Source of the DNA: Bisporella sp. PMI_857
Lineage: Eukaryota; Ascomycota; Leotiomycetes; Helotiales; Helotiaceae
Direction of reading: 5' to 3'
NCBI GenBank assembly: GCA_021307315.1
Contig: JAJSPD010000004.1
Span: 806,001 to 870,000, forward strand
DNA: 64,000 bases
Under the pieces are notes generated by a model. That model saw only the letters and a list, made by a program, of their open reading frames with translations, was not told where the DNA came from and searched no databases. Below are positions 33,980 through 47,132 of this stretch, piece after piece. Numbering within the stretch: position 1 is the stretch's first letter; every line of letters begins with the position of its first letter. The translations under genes were made by a program, and so were the position numbers.

Positions 33980-36900
33980 TCAAGGATCGGGTCGCCTCTC
34001 TTCCACATTGTGCACTCTTGCAGGGTCGTCCCCGCCCGGCTCATGAGCATGCTCCTTGGGAGGTAAATCATGTCTGTCGCCTGTATTACACTGCATCTTC
34101 ATCTCGGAATCGCTCTTCGATGTGGGTGTCAATGATCCCGCCGAGCCTTCGCCGCTGCCGCCTTTGCTACTTACTTCGCTCTTATTACTGTCCATGGCAT
34201 CAACATGGGCCTGGAGGGCTTCCGGTCCATGTTGCGAAGGTTTCTGCATCGGTGTCTTATCAAATGGCTTGGTCTTCGCATCCTTCATAAATGACTGACT
34301 TTTCTGGAACCAACCTCCATTCTCCCACTTCCCAGCTTTGTACAAGCATGACTTTCGTGTTGCGTATTCCACAATACCTGTCAGTAAAGTATTTAGCCGT
34401 TGGAAGTCGATTGGTTTCAGGATCCATCCATCAAACCCTGCGTCAATATATTCCTGTCGATTGCGCTCCATGAGTGATGCTGATACCGCGAATATAGGCA
34501 CTCTCCCATTACTAGCTGCTCGTGCTGATATTGCGATATCGGGGTGCGCCTTTTCGAAGGCTCTTATCATTTTTGCCGAAGTGAGTCCATCAACAATTGG
34601 CATCTGCATGTCCATCAAAACAACATCAAAGTGTGCTGGTCTTTCTGAATATGCAGTTGCACACTCCTCGCCATTAATGGTACTATGGACTTCATGGCCA
34701 GCTTTCTCCATCCGCTTTTTAATAATACGGCTATTGACCGGGTCATCCTCCGCAACCAAAACCTTAAGATGCTCCGCGTCCAGCCTAGTTGGTATCTCTT
34801 TCCCTTTCTCTTTCGGGCCGCTTTTATTTTGTTCCTGATTATCAAGGGTGTCAAAGGAGACTTGAGGCGGAGACTGTGCTACAATCGATTGCGGTTCGGC
34901 GAACTCGTTGGGGATCTTGATAGCCTTTATTGGTGTCCGTTCATTGAGGAAGAAAGCGCGCCCAGTAAATGTCTGCGAAGTATCTGGACTGCCGTGGCTT
35001 TGTGTGCGCTTGAGAAGCCCCGGTTTATCATGCGGAACGTATACGGACGATCGAGCCGATTCAGGCCTACCAGTAAAACGTGCTGCAGTTTGGTGCAGAG
35101 AAGATTGAGTCTCATCGAAATCAATGTCATTGATAGGCTGTGATATCGCATCAATCAGGCGGTCCACGTCGCTTTTGGTGCTTTTGCCACTGAAATTGCT
35201 TGAGGTGCTCCTGAAACTCCGTAAACTATTTATCTCGTCAAGACTTCGCTGGCGAGTGACGCTGACACTTTTGATAGAACTGCCTTTCTCAACCAGAGTC
35301 CTCTCACCATCCGTCAGTAGAGGGATGATAGGCGGTCCGGATTTGGCAGAGCGTGGGGATGTTTGAGTTGATTTGAGCGATGCCGCTCTTAGAGCAATTC
35401 CGGCAGAATCGGCATCTTCGTCTGGTAGAATGAATGGTAACTGTATCACAAAACGTGACCCAACGCCTTCTTCAGACTTCAATCTTAGTTGTCCATCCAT
35501 ATTTCGAACGATTCTTGCAACAATAGCAAGACCAAGCCCAAGCGTCCTACCGATGCCCTCGGTTTCTGGGAATTGATGACTAGATGACCCTAGCAGGTTG
35601 CCATCATCTTCATCCGTGGTAACCTGTTCGAGGTCTCTGAATAGTGCATCCAGCTTTGCACTCGACATTCCCGCTCCGGAATCCTGAACCACGATTTCCA
35701 CTGTCGCTCTTCTTTCAATGATTTCTTGCAGGTATAACTCAATGCGTATCTTGTCATAAGTGTTAGAATACTTGCTCAATGGAGTACAAGAGGAGTCTTT
35801 GAAGGATCAAAAATAGCCCAAAAAATAACATACCCAGCCGTTTGTCGTATTTTGAAATGCATTAGCCGTTATGTTCGACACAGCCTGCCTAACTCGCCGC
35901 TGATCACCTTGGACCAACTGTGGCAGTCCAGGATGCTCTATAACCTCATATTCCAGACCTTTCCGTTTGGCGTCCCCTCTGAAAGATTCGGCCGTTTCAC
36001 GTATGGTTAGCGGAAGATCGAACACTTCATCCTTGATCAGTTCTTGGCCTTCTTCCGTATTGGTCAAATCCAGTAAATCGTTAATAACATATATCAGCGA
36101 CTTAGATGCTGAGTGAGATTTGGAGAGATTATCCCGTGTTTCTTGATCTAATACTCCCTCAAGGGCGATTTCCAGGTAATTGATGATAGCATTCAACGGA
36201 GTTCGAACTTCGTGCGCAGAATTCGCAAGCAAAAGCCTCGTGAGCTGGCTGTTCTGCAAAGCTGCTTCTTTTTGCCGCCAAACCTGAAGCACTATTAGCA
36301 TAGTTAACGCATCGTGATTGGAAGCACACTTCAATGAATTTTCCGTAGACCAAGCAAAGCACGGCAGCGGTCTCAGCCTGTTCGTCTGTCCATTCTCGAC
36401 ATTTCCCTACAATAGTCTCACTCCAAGCTCTAAAGCTTTTCCTCGGCTCTAGATATCCCTCTGTCCCCTCCTTGATGAACTTTTCATATGGGTTCCCTGC
36501 CCACTTTATTTCTTTGATGCCTCCTCGTCTGAAGAACACAATAAAGTCGGTCCCACCTACGCTGAGGGGAACCAAAAGAAGGCCTGAAATAACAACAAAA
36601 CCAGGCGGGTATTTTAGATCCGGAAAATCCTCTCTAATATCTTGGGAGGTAATGACAGACGTAATCTTGCGGAGCCGTAGATATTCAAGCATCGCCAAGG
36701 CTTCCTGAGATTGCTCGAGTTTACCTAGTATCTTGGTCTCCCCTTTGATCGAAAGCAGCCCAAAGTCAGCGTCAAAAAGCTTGAGCAGATCATCCGAGGA
36801 GGCAATAATATAGCCAGAAGGGTTGGACTTGGTTGGAACAGTGTTTATGAGCTTGCGAGCCTGAAGTCTGGAGGCGTACGAGAGCTTTTCAATATTCCTC

Positions 36901-38869
36901 GAGGCGGTGTCTCCAATCAGACGGCACATCTTCCTAATAGGAAAGGATACACGCATTCCTTTGGATCCATAGCCGTGGCAAGATATAAGGCCCCATAAGT
37001 CACCAAAGGCATTGATTGATATGCTCATGGAACTTCTGACTGCCATGTTGGTAAGGTATTTGATGTGTATGGGCGACATAGCCCTTAAATATGCGAATGA
37101 AAGATCCAAAGGTGTTTCGAGGTCCTCTATGGTCCTGCATACCAGGCGAGCACTCTCGAGATCCCGATCGTACAGTAGTCTGACCTTGTTAATCTTATAC
37201 AACTCTCTGGCTTGCTTCGGAATGTCGGACGCAGGAAAGTTCAATCCTTTATACAGGTCCTTGGTCGCTCGGGGATCGACCAATTCTGTCACAACTCGGC
37301 CATTGAATACGGAATCGAATTGATAAATCATGACACGATGAAATCCGGTCAGTTCTTTGACCACACCCACCAGGATCTTCAAGAATGTTTCAAGGCTAGG
37401 AGCTGCTGCTAATTGCTCCTGAACCTGAGACATGACTAAGAGAAGAATCCATTAATAACTGTTATCGCGGACGTGTCATAAAATAATGCTTAAGCAATTA
37501 CGAAGAAGGCGCCTGTACTGCCCGAAAAAGACTGTTAGATCTGAGATAACTTACTATTGAACACTTCCATCGCAGCGGCCTCACCTCTCCTTTTCCTGGC
37601 GCTTCTCAATACACGCAATGGCTTACTCATAGCAATTGTACTTTCAATATATTCCTCCTCCGTGGGTTTACTATGCAAGGTGTCTTCAGGTGGCCATGAC
37701 TTCTCTTCATCTGGAGGTATTAAGGGATACAGATGGTCGTCGTCAAGCTCAAATTCACAAATGATCAGATCTGAGTTAGCTGGATTAATATGCATGGCAC
37801 ACCATAACTTCTGGCTTCTCCTAGGCGAATTAGGCAGGCGGACTGTGATTGTGAACACCTCAGGGCCGTTCGAGGCGGGATCTGCGTCCTCATCACGAAT
37901 GAAGTCGATATGGTCTAGAATATTTTCCTGCTGCTCCTCGGAAAGTATGTCGCAGAAACTGTCCAGCTGAAATAATTCCTTTGGGGTATAGCCAATCATT
38001 CGGTGAGAGTTCTCACTAACAACTCGAACTACGAGTTGGCCTTCTTCCTTTTCTTCCAGGGCTACAAGCAAGCCAAAGCTCTGCACGGCGCCGGGAATAT
38101 GGATTGGTTCATCTTCGCATCTCTGTAAAGTCTCGCCATCTCGGCCAGTGATTACTGCATGCCCTTCTTCCGTAACAATATGCTTGAATCTAGCAGTGAC
38201 TAGACCAGTGATGCTCCCCGCATCGCTCTTCGCCTCATTAGGTGTCCCGGGTCCGAAAGGGACTGATTGTTCTGTGGTCCTGAGGCTTGATTCCGTTCTT
38301 TCATTTGACTTATCGGAGCCAGCATCGCTGAAGAGATACATACGACTGCCGCCACCATATCTACTAGAATCCTGGGAAGGCGCTGGCAAAGAAGCTTTCC
38401 TCTCAGAGGATTTTTGTGGAGTATTTCCCTGTGACTCCCGTTTTGAGCGCGTTCGAAGACTTGGGCTCTTCCGTCCTTTCGCCTCCATGGTATTATTTTG
38501 GGACCACGCTGAGTTGAAGTCATGACTTGCAACACTATCCATATGTGAAAAATATTCCTGCTGTGGACTTCTATTCTTGCCTGGGAACGGCGTCTGGCCT
38601 TGAGTACTGTCCACCTTGATCGCGCTTCGAATTGGGAATACCCTGTCTGTGGTAGATCCTGGACTCCCTATCTGTATATCTGAGCCCTGACTCCATGACG
38701 ATGACGTTTCCGACTGTGGAATTGGCACAAAGCTATTGGGGGAGTATGCCGTATTCATGGAAGGTTTCTGCGCCGGCGTCGACTCTCCACTGCTATCTAT
38801 ATGCTGGTGGCTGGTGGCATTTTCGACGTTGGACGACTCCGAACCATCTCTTGGAACATCGTCTCCCAT
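33980..38869 (-). CDS. Fungal phytochrome: hybrid histidine kinase with response regulator
   Basis: Exons 38869-37555, 37435-36330, 36283-35834 and 35749-33980 join to 1,546 aa. An earlier TTG is not used; the first ATG is 38869. A 230-residue disordered N-terminus precedes the PAS domain, where Cys251 in RCEDEPIHIPGAVQSFG is the expected biliverdin attachment site. GAF follows (DPRATKDLYKGLNFPASDIP, AMSPIHIKYLTNMAVRSSM, with no plant-type Cys). PHY has the tongue motif PRKSF. Next are a histidine-kinase module (phosphorylated His831 in NSAHEVRTPLNAI, ATP lid DSGAGMS and GLGLAIV) and a receiver with Asp1337 in VLMDMQMP and Lys in LKPID. It senses red/far-red light and signals to development and stress pathways. 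All key residues are present. The last 120 residues are a disordered tail. Confidence 0.95.
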
Positions 38870-40769
38870 ATTCAACTCTGCGTAAAGCTGCGAGGTGTCT
38901 GCTGCCGTTTGAGAGCCAGACGTACAGTCCTGGAAGAGGATTAACGCACGCTAGATTCAAGGATGGAGGTATTTTAACAGTAGTTGCCAGGCGCGGTGGT
39001 AGAGGCCAAATCAATGATAGAACTGTGTAAGGAATGCATGAAGGCAGTCGTCCGACATCTAGTTAAAGGGCAAATAGCAAGGGCTGGCTTTTGAGGAGTC
39101 GATCAATGTCAATTCGAGGTGATATCTTTCGGCACGTTCTTGGCAACCAGACCGGCGGTGCGCCTGCGCCGGAGGGGTGAAGGAGGATAAAAGGAGGGAC
39201 GTCAAGACGGGAATTGACAGACAATGGGAAACGGAAAGTTATCAACCAGAGAGAGAGAAAATCCCTAACATACACCACTTGGTGCTAAGTCAATGGTGGG
39301 GGGGTAAGGTAAGGTGGCGAACAACAAATAGGAGGAGTGAAATGTGATGATTGTGGTGTCTTGCATGGGTCAAACACATGCCATTTCCCAGATTCCCATC
39401 TTCTGATACTGTACCGGTGTCTGGTCTCCCACTTAATATTAGTGCCGAGTCTTGTGAGTTACCCATCGTGTCTGTCATCTATAATGCCTCTATCTCTGCC
39501 ACCCTCACGAATGAATTCTCTTTCCCTCATTTCGTGCGACAGGTACTGGGGGCAGAGGTAGTAGTGCTTTAATATCAGAATGTTGTAGCAAGCCCGCCAC
39601 ATGTGGCATTTATGCTTTGCGCTAGCCGTTACTTTTACTGTACTTGTTTATGGTGCCTCCTTGGAGGGCATCTTACAGGCTGCCACCCCCTGTATCTGCC
39701 CGCAACCTTGGGGCTCCCTCCTTTTTTCAGGGATACAATACCAAGAAAACCCTGATTCTAACTACAGTGCCGTCCCATTACGATTCCGTCCCATACTTGT
39801 TTCGGTTAGCAGAGTAAACAAATCGGATTTCCTGCAGTTCACCTCAACCAAAGTGCCGCCGTACACTATTATAGATCCTATCTTCAAGATTCATCTTCAA
39901 TGAAGATAGCTTCCTTCATTAGACAAGGACACTGGGAGGCAGTCCTTATACACTAACTAGACCTAACTTCTCACTCCTGAGTATTAACTGGTCCAGGGCA
40001 ATTGTTCTGTGCAGACCTCGCAGTTTGACAAATCCGCAAGCAATGCTAGTGCAACTTCAGAGGGGATATGTACTTTAAAGGAGCATAACAAATGCTCTCT
40101 CCCTCTTTCTCTGTCAGTGCGCAGAACACGTAGATGACTCACAAAACCAGCCGCCATCCTCTAATGTCACCAAGCATGGTACACCTACACGAACCACTCT
40201 AGCTGCTGATAAGCAGTTACTTATGTACTTCCTAAGGCCCTTGGTGTGGCTGAAGTTCCTACCCATGTGTGGATCCTCCGTACTGCTGCACCCTAACACA
40301 ATTCTCCTCCTACTCGCTCTCACTATATCCCCAATGAAACATGAATAAATACCATGTTTATGAGGTCGCTGATTCACGAACGCTAGATTGTTTTTATAGA
40401 TGCCATATTTATTATACAAAATAGCCTCATATGTTCATTCCAATACACATGAATGCCCCATGCTTGCTCCAAGCCCTCGCTGTGCAACTCCGGTCAAAAC
40501 CAGTGTCCCCCAACGAGCATCGGCCTATGCCCAAACTCCACTAAAATGCTTCCAATGACGCCGCCTCCGATCAGGACAAAATGCTGATATAAATGTTAGA
40601 AAATGCGGAGGGGAAAGAACCCAAGATGTCGTTCCGCGAAAGCTCGGCGGATCGGGGTATACCATAACCACAAAAACTCCTCAACCATATTTCTCCTCAC
40701 CCAGTATCCATAATTTTGTATCTCTTCGTATCAGAAGTGTAGAATATCGGTCAATGAGCCATATATTTT
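38870..40769. other. Intergenic region upstream of the phytochrome gene
   Basis: About 1.9 kb. The first kilobase is the phytochrome promoter and 5' UTR. An ATG frame at 39601-39903 (100 aa, hydrophobic start) resembles a small secreted protein but lacks Cys pattern or context, so it is not called. The rest appears empty. Confidence 0.4.
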
Positions 40770-43283
40770 TCAACCACTAAACCTGCTAACATATCCGTCT
40801 TGAAGCAAAGACATAAGTCCATGTTGACGTTGGGGCACAGTCTGTTATGGATGAGTATTAGTATGTAGACAGTGGTAGCGCCTTCTGAACAAGATGCAAG
40901 AACAGAATCGGGTGCACGAGTTCTGACATGTCACTTACGTCTAGAGCCTCATGATTGTCCTTATCATCTCCGGTTGAAGCAGTAGCCAATTCAGCGAGAT
41001 GTTGCAAGCCCTGGCTAGCAACCAAAGCATGTTGGCTAGCAGTGGTGTTGCCAAATGAGGCAATGCTTTTTCTGATTTGCTCCTTGATCGAAGCGTCCCA
41101 AAATGGCGAAGCAACACGCATCTTTAAAATAGTCTCAAGCTTAGCCGTTGCCAGCTCTCGTGTCTGCGGTTGACGGCTTAACTCAACGAGAACCTGTGTA
41201 GCAAGGCAAGCTACGTGGCGGGCCAGAGGAGATTCCGTTGCTACAAATTCATTCGAAAGCAAGTCAGTAATCTGCGTGATTGTGTCAAGGATGACACTAG
41301 CTTCAGTATCAGGAGCGAGCAGTTGCAGTTGCAACCAGAGATATCGGTGAGAGAAATGGATTAATGGCGCATTGGCAGGATCTTGGAAAGAAACAGGAAA
41401 TCCTTCCCGGCACCTCTCTATTTCTCCTCTTAGAAGGTTTATGATGATCTTGTTTGGTAGAGCAAATGGAGGAAGTTTGGAAGGCCCAAGCGCAGAAAGG
41501 GAATCTCCCGCAACAAGTGATAGTCCTGTAATTTTTAGAGAGGTGCCAATACAGGAAAGGGAGATAGACTCACGAGCAAGATGATAAAACTTGTCTTTTA
41601 GTAGCATCTGGTCCTCAGGATGTAAAACACAGGCTTGCTCGGGGATTTGAATAGGCCCTGCAGTGCTCGCTGCATGCCATCGATCCATGATGACTAGAAT
41701 CCACCAAAGTCGGCGTCTGACGTCGTCCTCCGACTCAGACTGGCCATCTTGCCGATGGATTTGGGTTTCCTTGTAAACATGAAGATGGAGGGAATGAGAT
41801 AATCCGATTGCAGTACCAAGCCATTCTGAATAGGAAGGGCCTTTGATGACTGGTCCACGGGCTTCGGCCTCAATGGCCAAGAGAATCGTGGTTTGCAGAT
41901 GTACTAGGTGGGCAGAAGATGGAAGTTCCGAGGTATGTTCATATTGAAAGTCCGTGATGAATCTTGCAGCCTTTTTGGCACCTCCTTGATCGGATTGAGA
42001 GCTTGAACCTGAAAGTGATTGGAGTGCCGCAGACAAGGCGCACCAGAATGCTGATTTTAGCGTTTGTGGGCATCCCGAAACTAGATTTACAGTTTTATTG
42101 TTATCAGAAAATAGAACCGGATATGTTGGATGAATCAGAATATGATATCTAGCTCAGAAGTCAGTATATATATATGTGTAGATCAGTGACCGATTGGTAG
42201 GAATATCAGACTTTTGAAGCAAGCTCTCGAAATGCGTAGGATCAGTATCGGCGAAACTTTGATCAGCTTGGACCGTGCTGTCCAGCGAACTGCTTTGTCG
42301 GGTCATTTCTGGGACCGGGGCAGGCTTCCAAACAGCGAGTGGCTGCAGCCCAGCAGGAGAATGGTTCAAGTCCTTGAAATGCTGGCTGGTACCAGATTGA
42401 GAAGGCGCAAAGGAGAAAGAAGGTGGAGGTGAGGTCCGACGAGGATCATGATTTGCATAACCTAGTTGAGGTCGGGGGGGATAGTGACTACCAAAATCAG
42501 CTGAAATCGAAGAATGCCTTCTCTTTTGGCTGATAGCATCCAGATTGGTGTCCGCGGGGAATGGTTCTCCATGCTCATTTGTAGTATTCTGCGCGACAGC
42601 ATAGCTTGAGCCGTCGATTGCTTGCATACCTCGACTAGGATAGCCCACTCCTCCTTCGAGACGGTCGACTCTATCTGAAAGCTCCTTAATATACCTAAGC
42701 AATTTGCATTAGTTATAGGACGCGAAGCCAGCGGGCAATAAACTAAATACCCTTTACTTGGGCCGCGCTTCTGAGGCGGTCGAGTATATGCACATGTGCT
42801 ATTGATGCGCTTGCAGTTCTTGCACGCTCCAAGGTCTCCAGGGTCGTCAAACTCGCATTTCACCTTCTTGCGCCGACATTCGTCACAGGCTCGGGAGGTC
42901 TTTGATCTCTTTGACGCGGAAGCCCCTCCGCTATCTGATCGGTACTCAATCATTGCATTGTTGACGGGACTGGGCGAGTGCATCTGCGGTGCATTGCTAT
43001 GTCCTGAAGGGCCGCCGTGGTGCTGGAAGCTGTGGTGAACAAGATCCTGTCTCTGATTGACCTGGCCATCTGGCACATTTCCACCAACACCAACATTCAT
43101 ATTCGATGTAGGGCTTCGATTTAGATGGGCGACGAGCAATTCGTCGGACGAGGCACCGTTAGATGGTTGAGCTTGTCCTGGATTTGGGTAGAAGGGATGG
43201 TGAGGATGCTGCGTACCATTGTCGTGGTCCCCCGCATTCGGCGAAGGATAGGTGTGCATGTCTTGTGCTTCAGACTGGCTCAT
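40770..43283 (-). CDS. Zn2Cys6 transcription factor, Rgt1-like glucose-responsive regulator
   Basis: Exons 43283-42751, 42694-42191, 42148-41574, 41525-40939 and 40841-40770 join to 756 aa. Residues 1-130 are Gly/Asn/Pro/His-rich. The binuclear cluster is at about 133-167 (ACDECRRKKVKCEF, then CKNCKRINSTCAYTRPPQ), followed by KRGPSKGYIKELSDRVDRLE, a linker and dimerisation coil typical of Rgt1-type factors. The middle-homology region starts at IHPTYPVLFSDNN and contains DVRRRLWWILVIMDRW. In yeasts such factors repress hexose-transporter genes when glucose is absent. Intron 3 has a weak donor (GTCACT) and is only 42 nt. Intron 4 is 48 nt, a multiple of three, and stop-free. The last intron has a perfect TACTAAT branch site. 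Confidence 0.88.
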
Positions 43284-45608
43284 GTTGGAGAGCTCCTAGC
43301 ATGGGCACGGGCGAGCGGGGTCTGTGATGACAAGGAGTCAGTCATATTGCATGTATGGTACTCTATATTCTCGGTTTCGGGAGAACTGGGAATTGTGTGA
43401 CGGAAGTGCATCAAACGCGACTCGATCTGGAGAAATCAATTTTGCCTCAATGAACTTACTTGGAAGCTTGCTGGTGATGATATGCCCACGCGATCAGGTT
43501 CTACCAGTCCACTTGCTAATGCGAAGCAAAATACTATGACAATCGCGTATCGTGCAACAGGGCTTAATTGTGTTTAATTCGCGGTTCGCGATCGGAGAAT
43601 GGAAATACTTTGTTGCGTTTAATTTAAGAAGAAACCACCGAGTGGTTCCCTTTCGACGTTGAAGCTTGAGCGGCCGCGGCACTAGCTTCTTAGAGTTAGG
43701 TTGGCTTTCGTGGCCGGATACTTGTACTTCTGTTAGTTTAGTGACAGTCAACAACCCGGAGGAAGTTGAATTGGGGAGGGCTTGACAACCAATATCCAGT
43801 GTCTTACTGGCTACAACTTAGGGTTTAAGCGTTAGGGTTAGGGTCATCAGGCATGCCACTCGAAATTGTTGGAGAAAAGAACGGCAAACGCGGCCCCATC
43901 TTGTGTGCAGCAGGGAGCCGATAAGGGCAGTTTTCTGTTATTGCCTGAAGTCCTATAGTTCCTATGAAATGTTTCTTGTGGGTGTGACCCAACCAATGTA
44001 AGAATATGTCTTTGAGGTATCATTATACATGCCAAGCTGTGCATATCAAGCAAAGCAGAAACCGCCAGTTGCCCAGTTGCCGCCCCCCCCCAGGACTGGG
44101 ACGGAGGTCCCAGGATTGATAACTGTATTCTCGAAAGCTTCCGCGCCATCCAGATATTGATGTTTTATGGTAAGTGTGGGGAAGCAGGGGGATGGGGCCT
44201 CGTGGGGATCACTTGGGCGCGCCTCCTCTGACCAGCTTTGCACCTCCAGTGTGGCCGGCCCAGTGTGTGGCCCAGGGTGGTGTGGTGTTGGAGGGGTCAT
44301 GTTGCGTGGCACAAAGAAAGCTTAGCTTCATGTATCTACGGAAAATAGTAGTCAAGGTGACAACCAGAGCCCGTGGACTGCTGTATATTAACTGCCAATA
44401 TGTCACGAAAATATGCCCATCAAAAATTCAGAAGCTTGATTGCTCCCTTTGATTTGGTGCCTTGAGCGACGTGAACACCCTCACCAGAACTCCTTCTCTG
44501 CCAAACATCACAATTGCACAGCTTCCTAGATATAAGTACGCGCCCCAAACCTTGACTTCAAAAGCACCTTCCAGCGCGAGCTTCATCCTAACAGTGAAGG
44601 ATTCACAGAATCCACCCGGGACAACAGCCTGCAGCAAACCTCACCACAGGCAAAAGTCGCATTGGGTCATTCCAAGGTCCTGTAAGGCAGCATACCAGAG
44701 CTCTGCACCGCAATTTAGGCTCATCCTTTTTCCTGGCGTTAGACAGACATCACGGGCAAACCTGCTCCGGCCACCAGCTTCACCCAATATATGACCCTCT
44801 CCATGTCTTCGTTCTTGGCTTCTTACTACCCCACGATTGAGGGGCACATTAGGTACCATTCGGAGTATTGTATTTGAGAGAGCCGTGCTGGAAGAACGAT
44901 GTTCTCCTTGGCTGGTTTGAAATAAACAGCAGCAAACGCACGAGGATATGTCTGCGCATGGGCAAACTTGAACAATCCAAGAGGTAGAAGAATTCTTGGA
45001 TCGCATATCAAAGCTTCGCACGAGCAGCGGACATACAGACAAGCTTTCTCGGGCCTGAGAAGCATCGGGGGAATCTATTTCACTCCCAAAAAATCACGTC
45101 CACAAGCTAGAGCTATGCTGGCAGTGCTGGCGATCGCATCAGTTGACCAGAAGACTGTCATCCAACCCCACTGAATGCGCCGGCATATGATGTGCACTCG
45201 GCAGTCAACAACGTGGAGCCCATAAATTCTTTAGGGCTATTAGGCCTACATGCCTACAAACAACATAATATAAAGCGACAAGGGTATTACAAGGAAATAC
45301 TATGTTCCAGTGGCTATTCATTGTTCCGTGCCAGTTTAACCCTCCGCACCTAGAGCCTATTATTTAGCATTTTAGCTTAACTTGTAGTATCAATTTCTAA
45401 TTCGGAAGCACATGGGCCAGCATGAAAATTACGCATCTCCAATCGAATACTCTATTGAAACATATGTGACACTACAATCTATAGACATCTGTAAAGTTTC
45501 GAAATAGCCTCGCATCCCAACCGGCTCCCTAAATACTATCCATTCGTGGGCAAATATATCCCATGTAGGAATTCAATAACATGAAGGCCTATTGCCTTTC
45601 CACAAGTG
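43284..45608. other. Long intergenic region
   Basis: About 2.3 kb between the Rgt1-like start and the copper-fist 3' end. It holds the Rgt1-like promoter, a short telomere-like repeat (43818-43843) and a C10 run near 44083. Frames around 44150-45170 are Pro/His-rich shadows without motifs. Confidence 0.4.
43818..43843 (+). repeat. Three telomere-type TTAGGG units
   Basis: TTAGGG at 43818-43823, 43832-43837 and 43838-43843. The first is followed by TTT, forming the reverse of the telobox AAACCCTAA. It lies about 540 bp upstream of the Rgt1-like start. It is either a short interstitial telomeric repeat or a telobox promoter element. Confidence 0.45.
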
Positions 45609-47132
45609 TTATTGAACCCAGACATTTTCTCCATACGTTTCACTCGGTGGAGGATTAATCGATATAGTATTCGAGGTGTAATCATTCATCCAGAAGACAT
45701 CGTTGTCTTCGTCGGCGGACAATCCCAGGAAGGTATTGTTATCTTCCAAGTCTGTTGAAATCTGCGCGCTCTTTCCAATTTCTGCATCGAAAGACACCAC
45801 TGGCATCCCCTGATTGGTAAATCCGTCAACCGGACCAACACTCTTCAGAAATGAATCCATGTCGTTGGTATCGCTACTATTGGTGGCAAGTAGTTGAGCT
45901 TGAGGCAAACGAATGTACGATGATGCGGTACTGAGCCTGTAGCCATCGGTTTCTCCATTAAGATCCGAGACATCGAAATCGGAACCATATTGGTTGTTTA
46001 ACAAGCTTGGGCGAGCTGCTGCTGTTTCGTACGCTGGAAAGTCTTCCACTTCGGAAATTTCTCCGGAAGTTGATGTTGTCGTCAATGCTGGTTGCTCAAG
46101 TCCATTGAAGTCAAACCCATTGAATGAAGCAGCTTGACTATATGATGATGTAGCAAAACCGTCATTGTTAAAGTCCAAACCATCATAATGAGACCAATCG
46201 ACGGATGCAGCGCTTAATAAGCCGGCAGAAAAAAGAGGCTGGTCATGATCTGCGATACTCGTAAAGTTGTCATAATTTTGTAAAAAGGTGTAGTCTCCAG
46301 GGAGGCTTGCAGCAATCTCCAGTGGGGGCAAGAAACCGTTCAGTTGTTCAAAATTCGATGCTGGCTTTACATGTGGTGATCCATGCTCCGATTTAACCAT
46401 GCGCTGCTCCTTCTGAGCGCTCACAATTGAGTCCTTGATGTGAGACTCACTATGCAACGCATCTATCGTGTTTGTGTGCGGCAAATTGTCGACCGACCTA
46501 TTTGCCAGGCCTGACGGCGAAGAGCCATGGATAGAATGCGCTCTAGGCAGGCTGTACGGAGTACCACACTTATGGGCCATGTTATTGTGCTTGACGGGTT
46601 TATGGTGGCCATTTGTAAATATTGTCAAGCCGCCCTCTGTTTGTGCGCGAGGTCTGCGGATCTCAGGTACTGGAAGTGATGCCAGAGACGATTCATCCGA
46701 GTCAGATTCAGGTACCGGATCGAGGTGTTCCTTCTTCAACGAGCAAGAGCAACGCCCGCCGTGGCTGCAACAGCAATTGTCTGCTATATCAATTATCAGA
46801 AACTGCTGCTGTTATGCCATGAAAGCTTGAGAAAAGCTTACCGTGCGATTCACCATCATGTGTACACGCCCCTTTACTATGTCCCTTCTCGCCACATTCG
46901 CAGCGGACATGCGCAGAACGGGACTTTCGCAATGTTCGGCAATGCTGGCACTGGGAGACAGGACGGCCCTAGGAGGGGTCAGTAAGGCTTGCGACATCTT
47001 TCGGGAAGCTTGGCATCAACGACATACCTTCTTGTTGATGTGTTGCAATGGCCGATCGGAATGTTGGCAATTGGTAACACGATGGCCTCTGACACAGGCT
47101 TCACATGCGTACTTCTCCCCTTTGATCAACAT
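45609..47132 (-). CDS. Copper-fist transcription factor (Mac1/Cuf1/GRISEA-like)
   Basis: Exons 47132-47028, 46968-46842 and 46783-45609 give 468 aa. The N-terminal copper-fist DNA-binding domain is complete: MLIKGEKYACEACVRGHRVT, NCQHSDRPLQHINKKGRP, then CQHC and the RxRSAHVRCECG-type block. Soon after comes a second Cys cluster, CCCSHGGRCSC, which resembles the copper-sensing Cys-rich boxes of this family. The remaining 370 residues are Ser/Asn/Asp-rich with acidic-hydrophobic segments (DWSHYDGLDFNNDGF, FNGFDFNGL) suited to transcription activation. Homologues sense copper and switch on copper uptake or detoxification genes. The last acceptor is a tandem TAGCAG, so isoforms with or without one Ala are possible. 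Confidence 0.92.

Noticed and set aside
37535..38875. Phytochrome start at 38875 and stop at 37535
   Set aside because: The first codon is TTG; the real ATG is 38869. The apparent stop lies in an intron whose donor (GTAAGT) is at 37554.
39601..39903. 100-aa frame with a hydrophobic start, possible small secreted protein
   Set aside because: Only a weak leader, few Cys, no conserved pattern and no splice partners; a frame this short is expected by chance in 1.9 kb.
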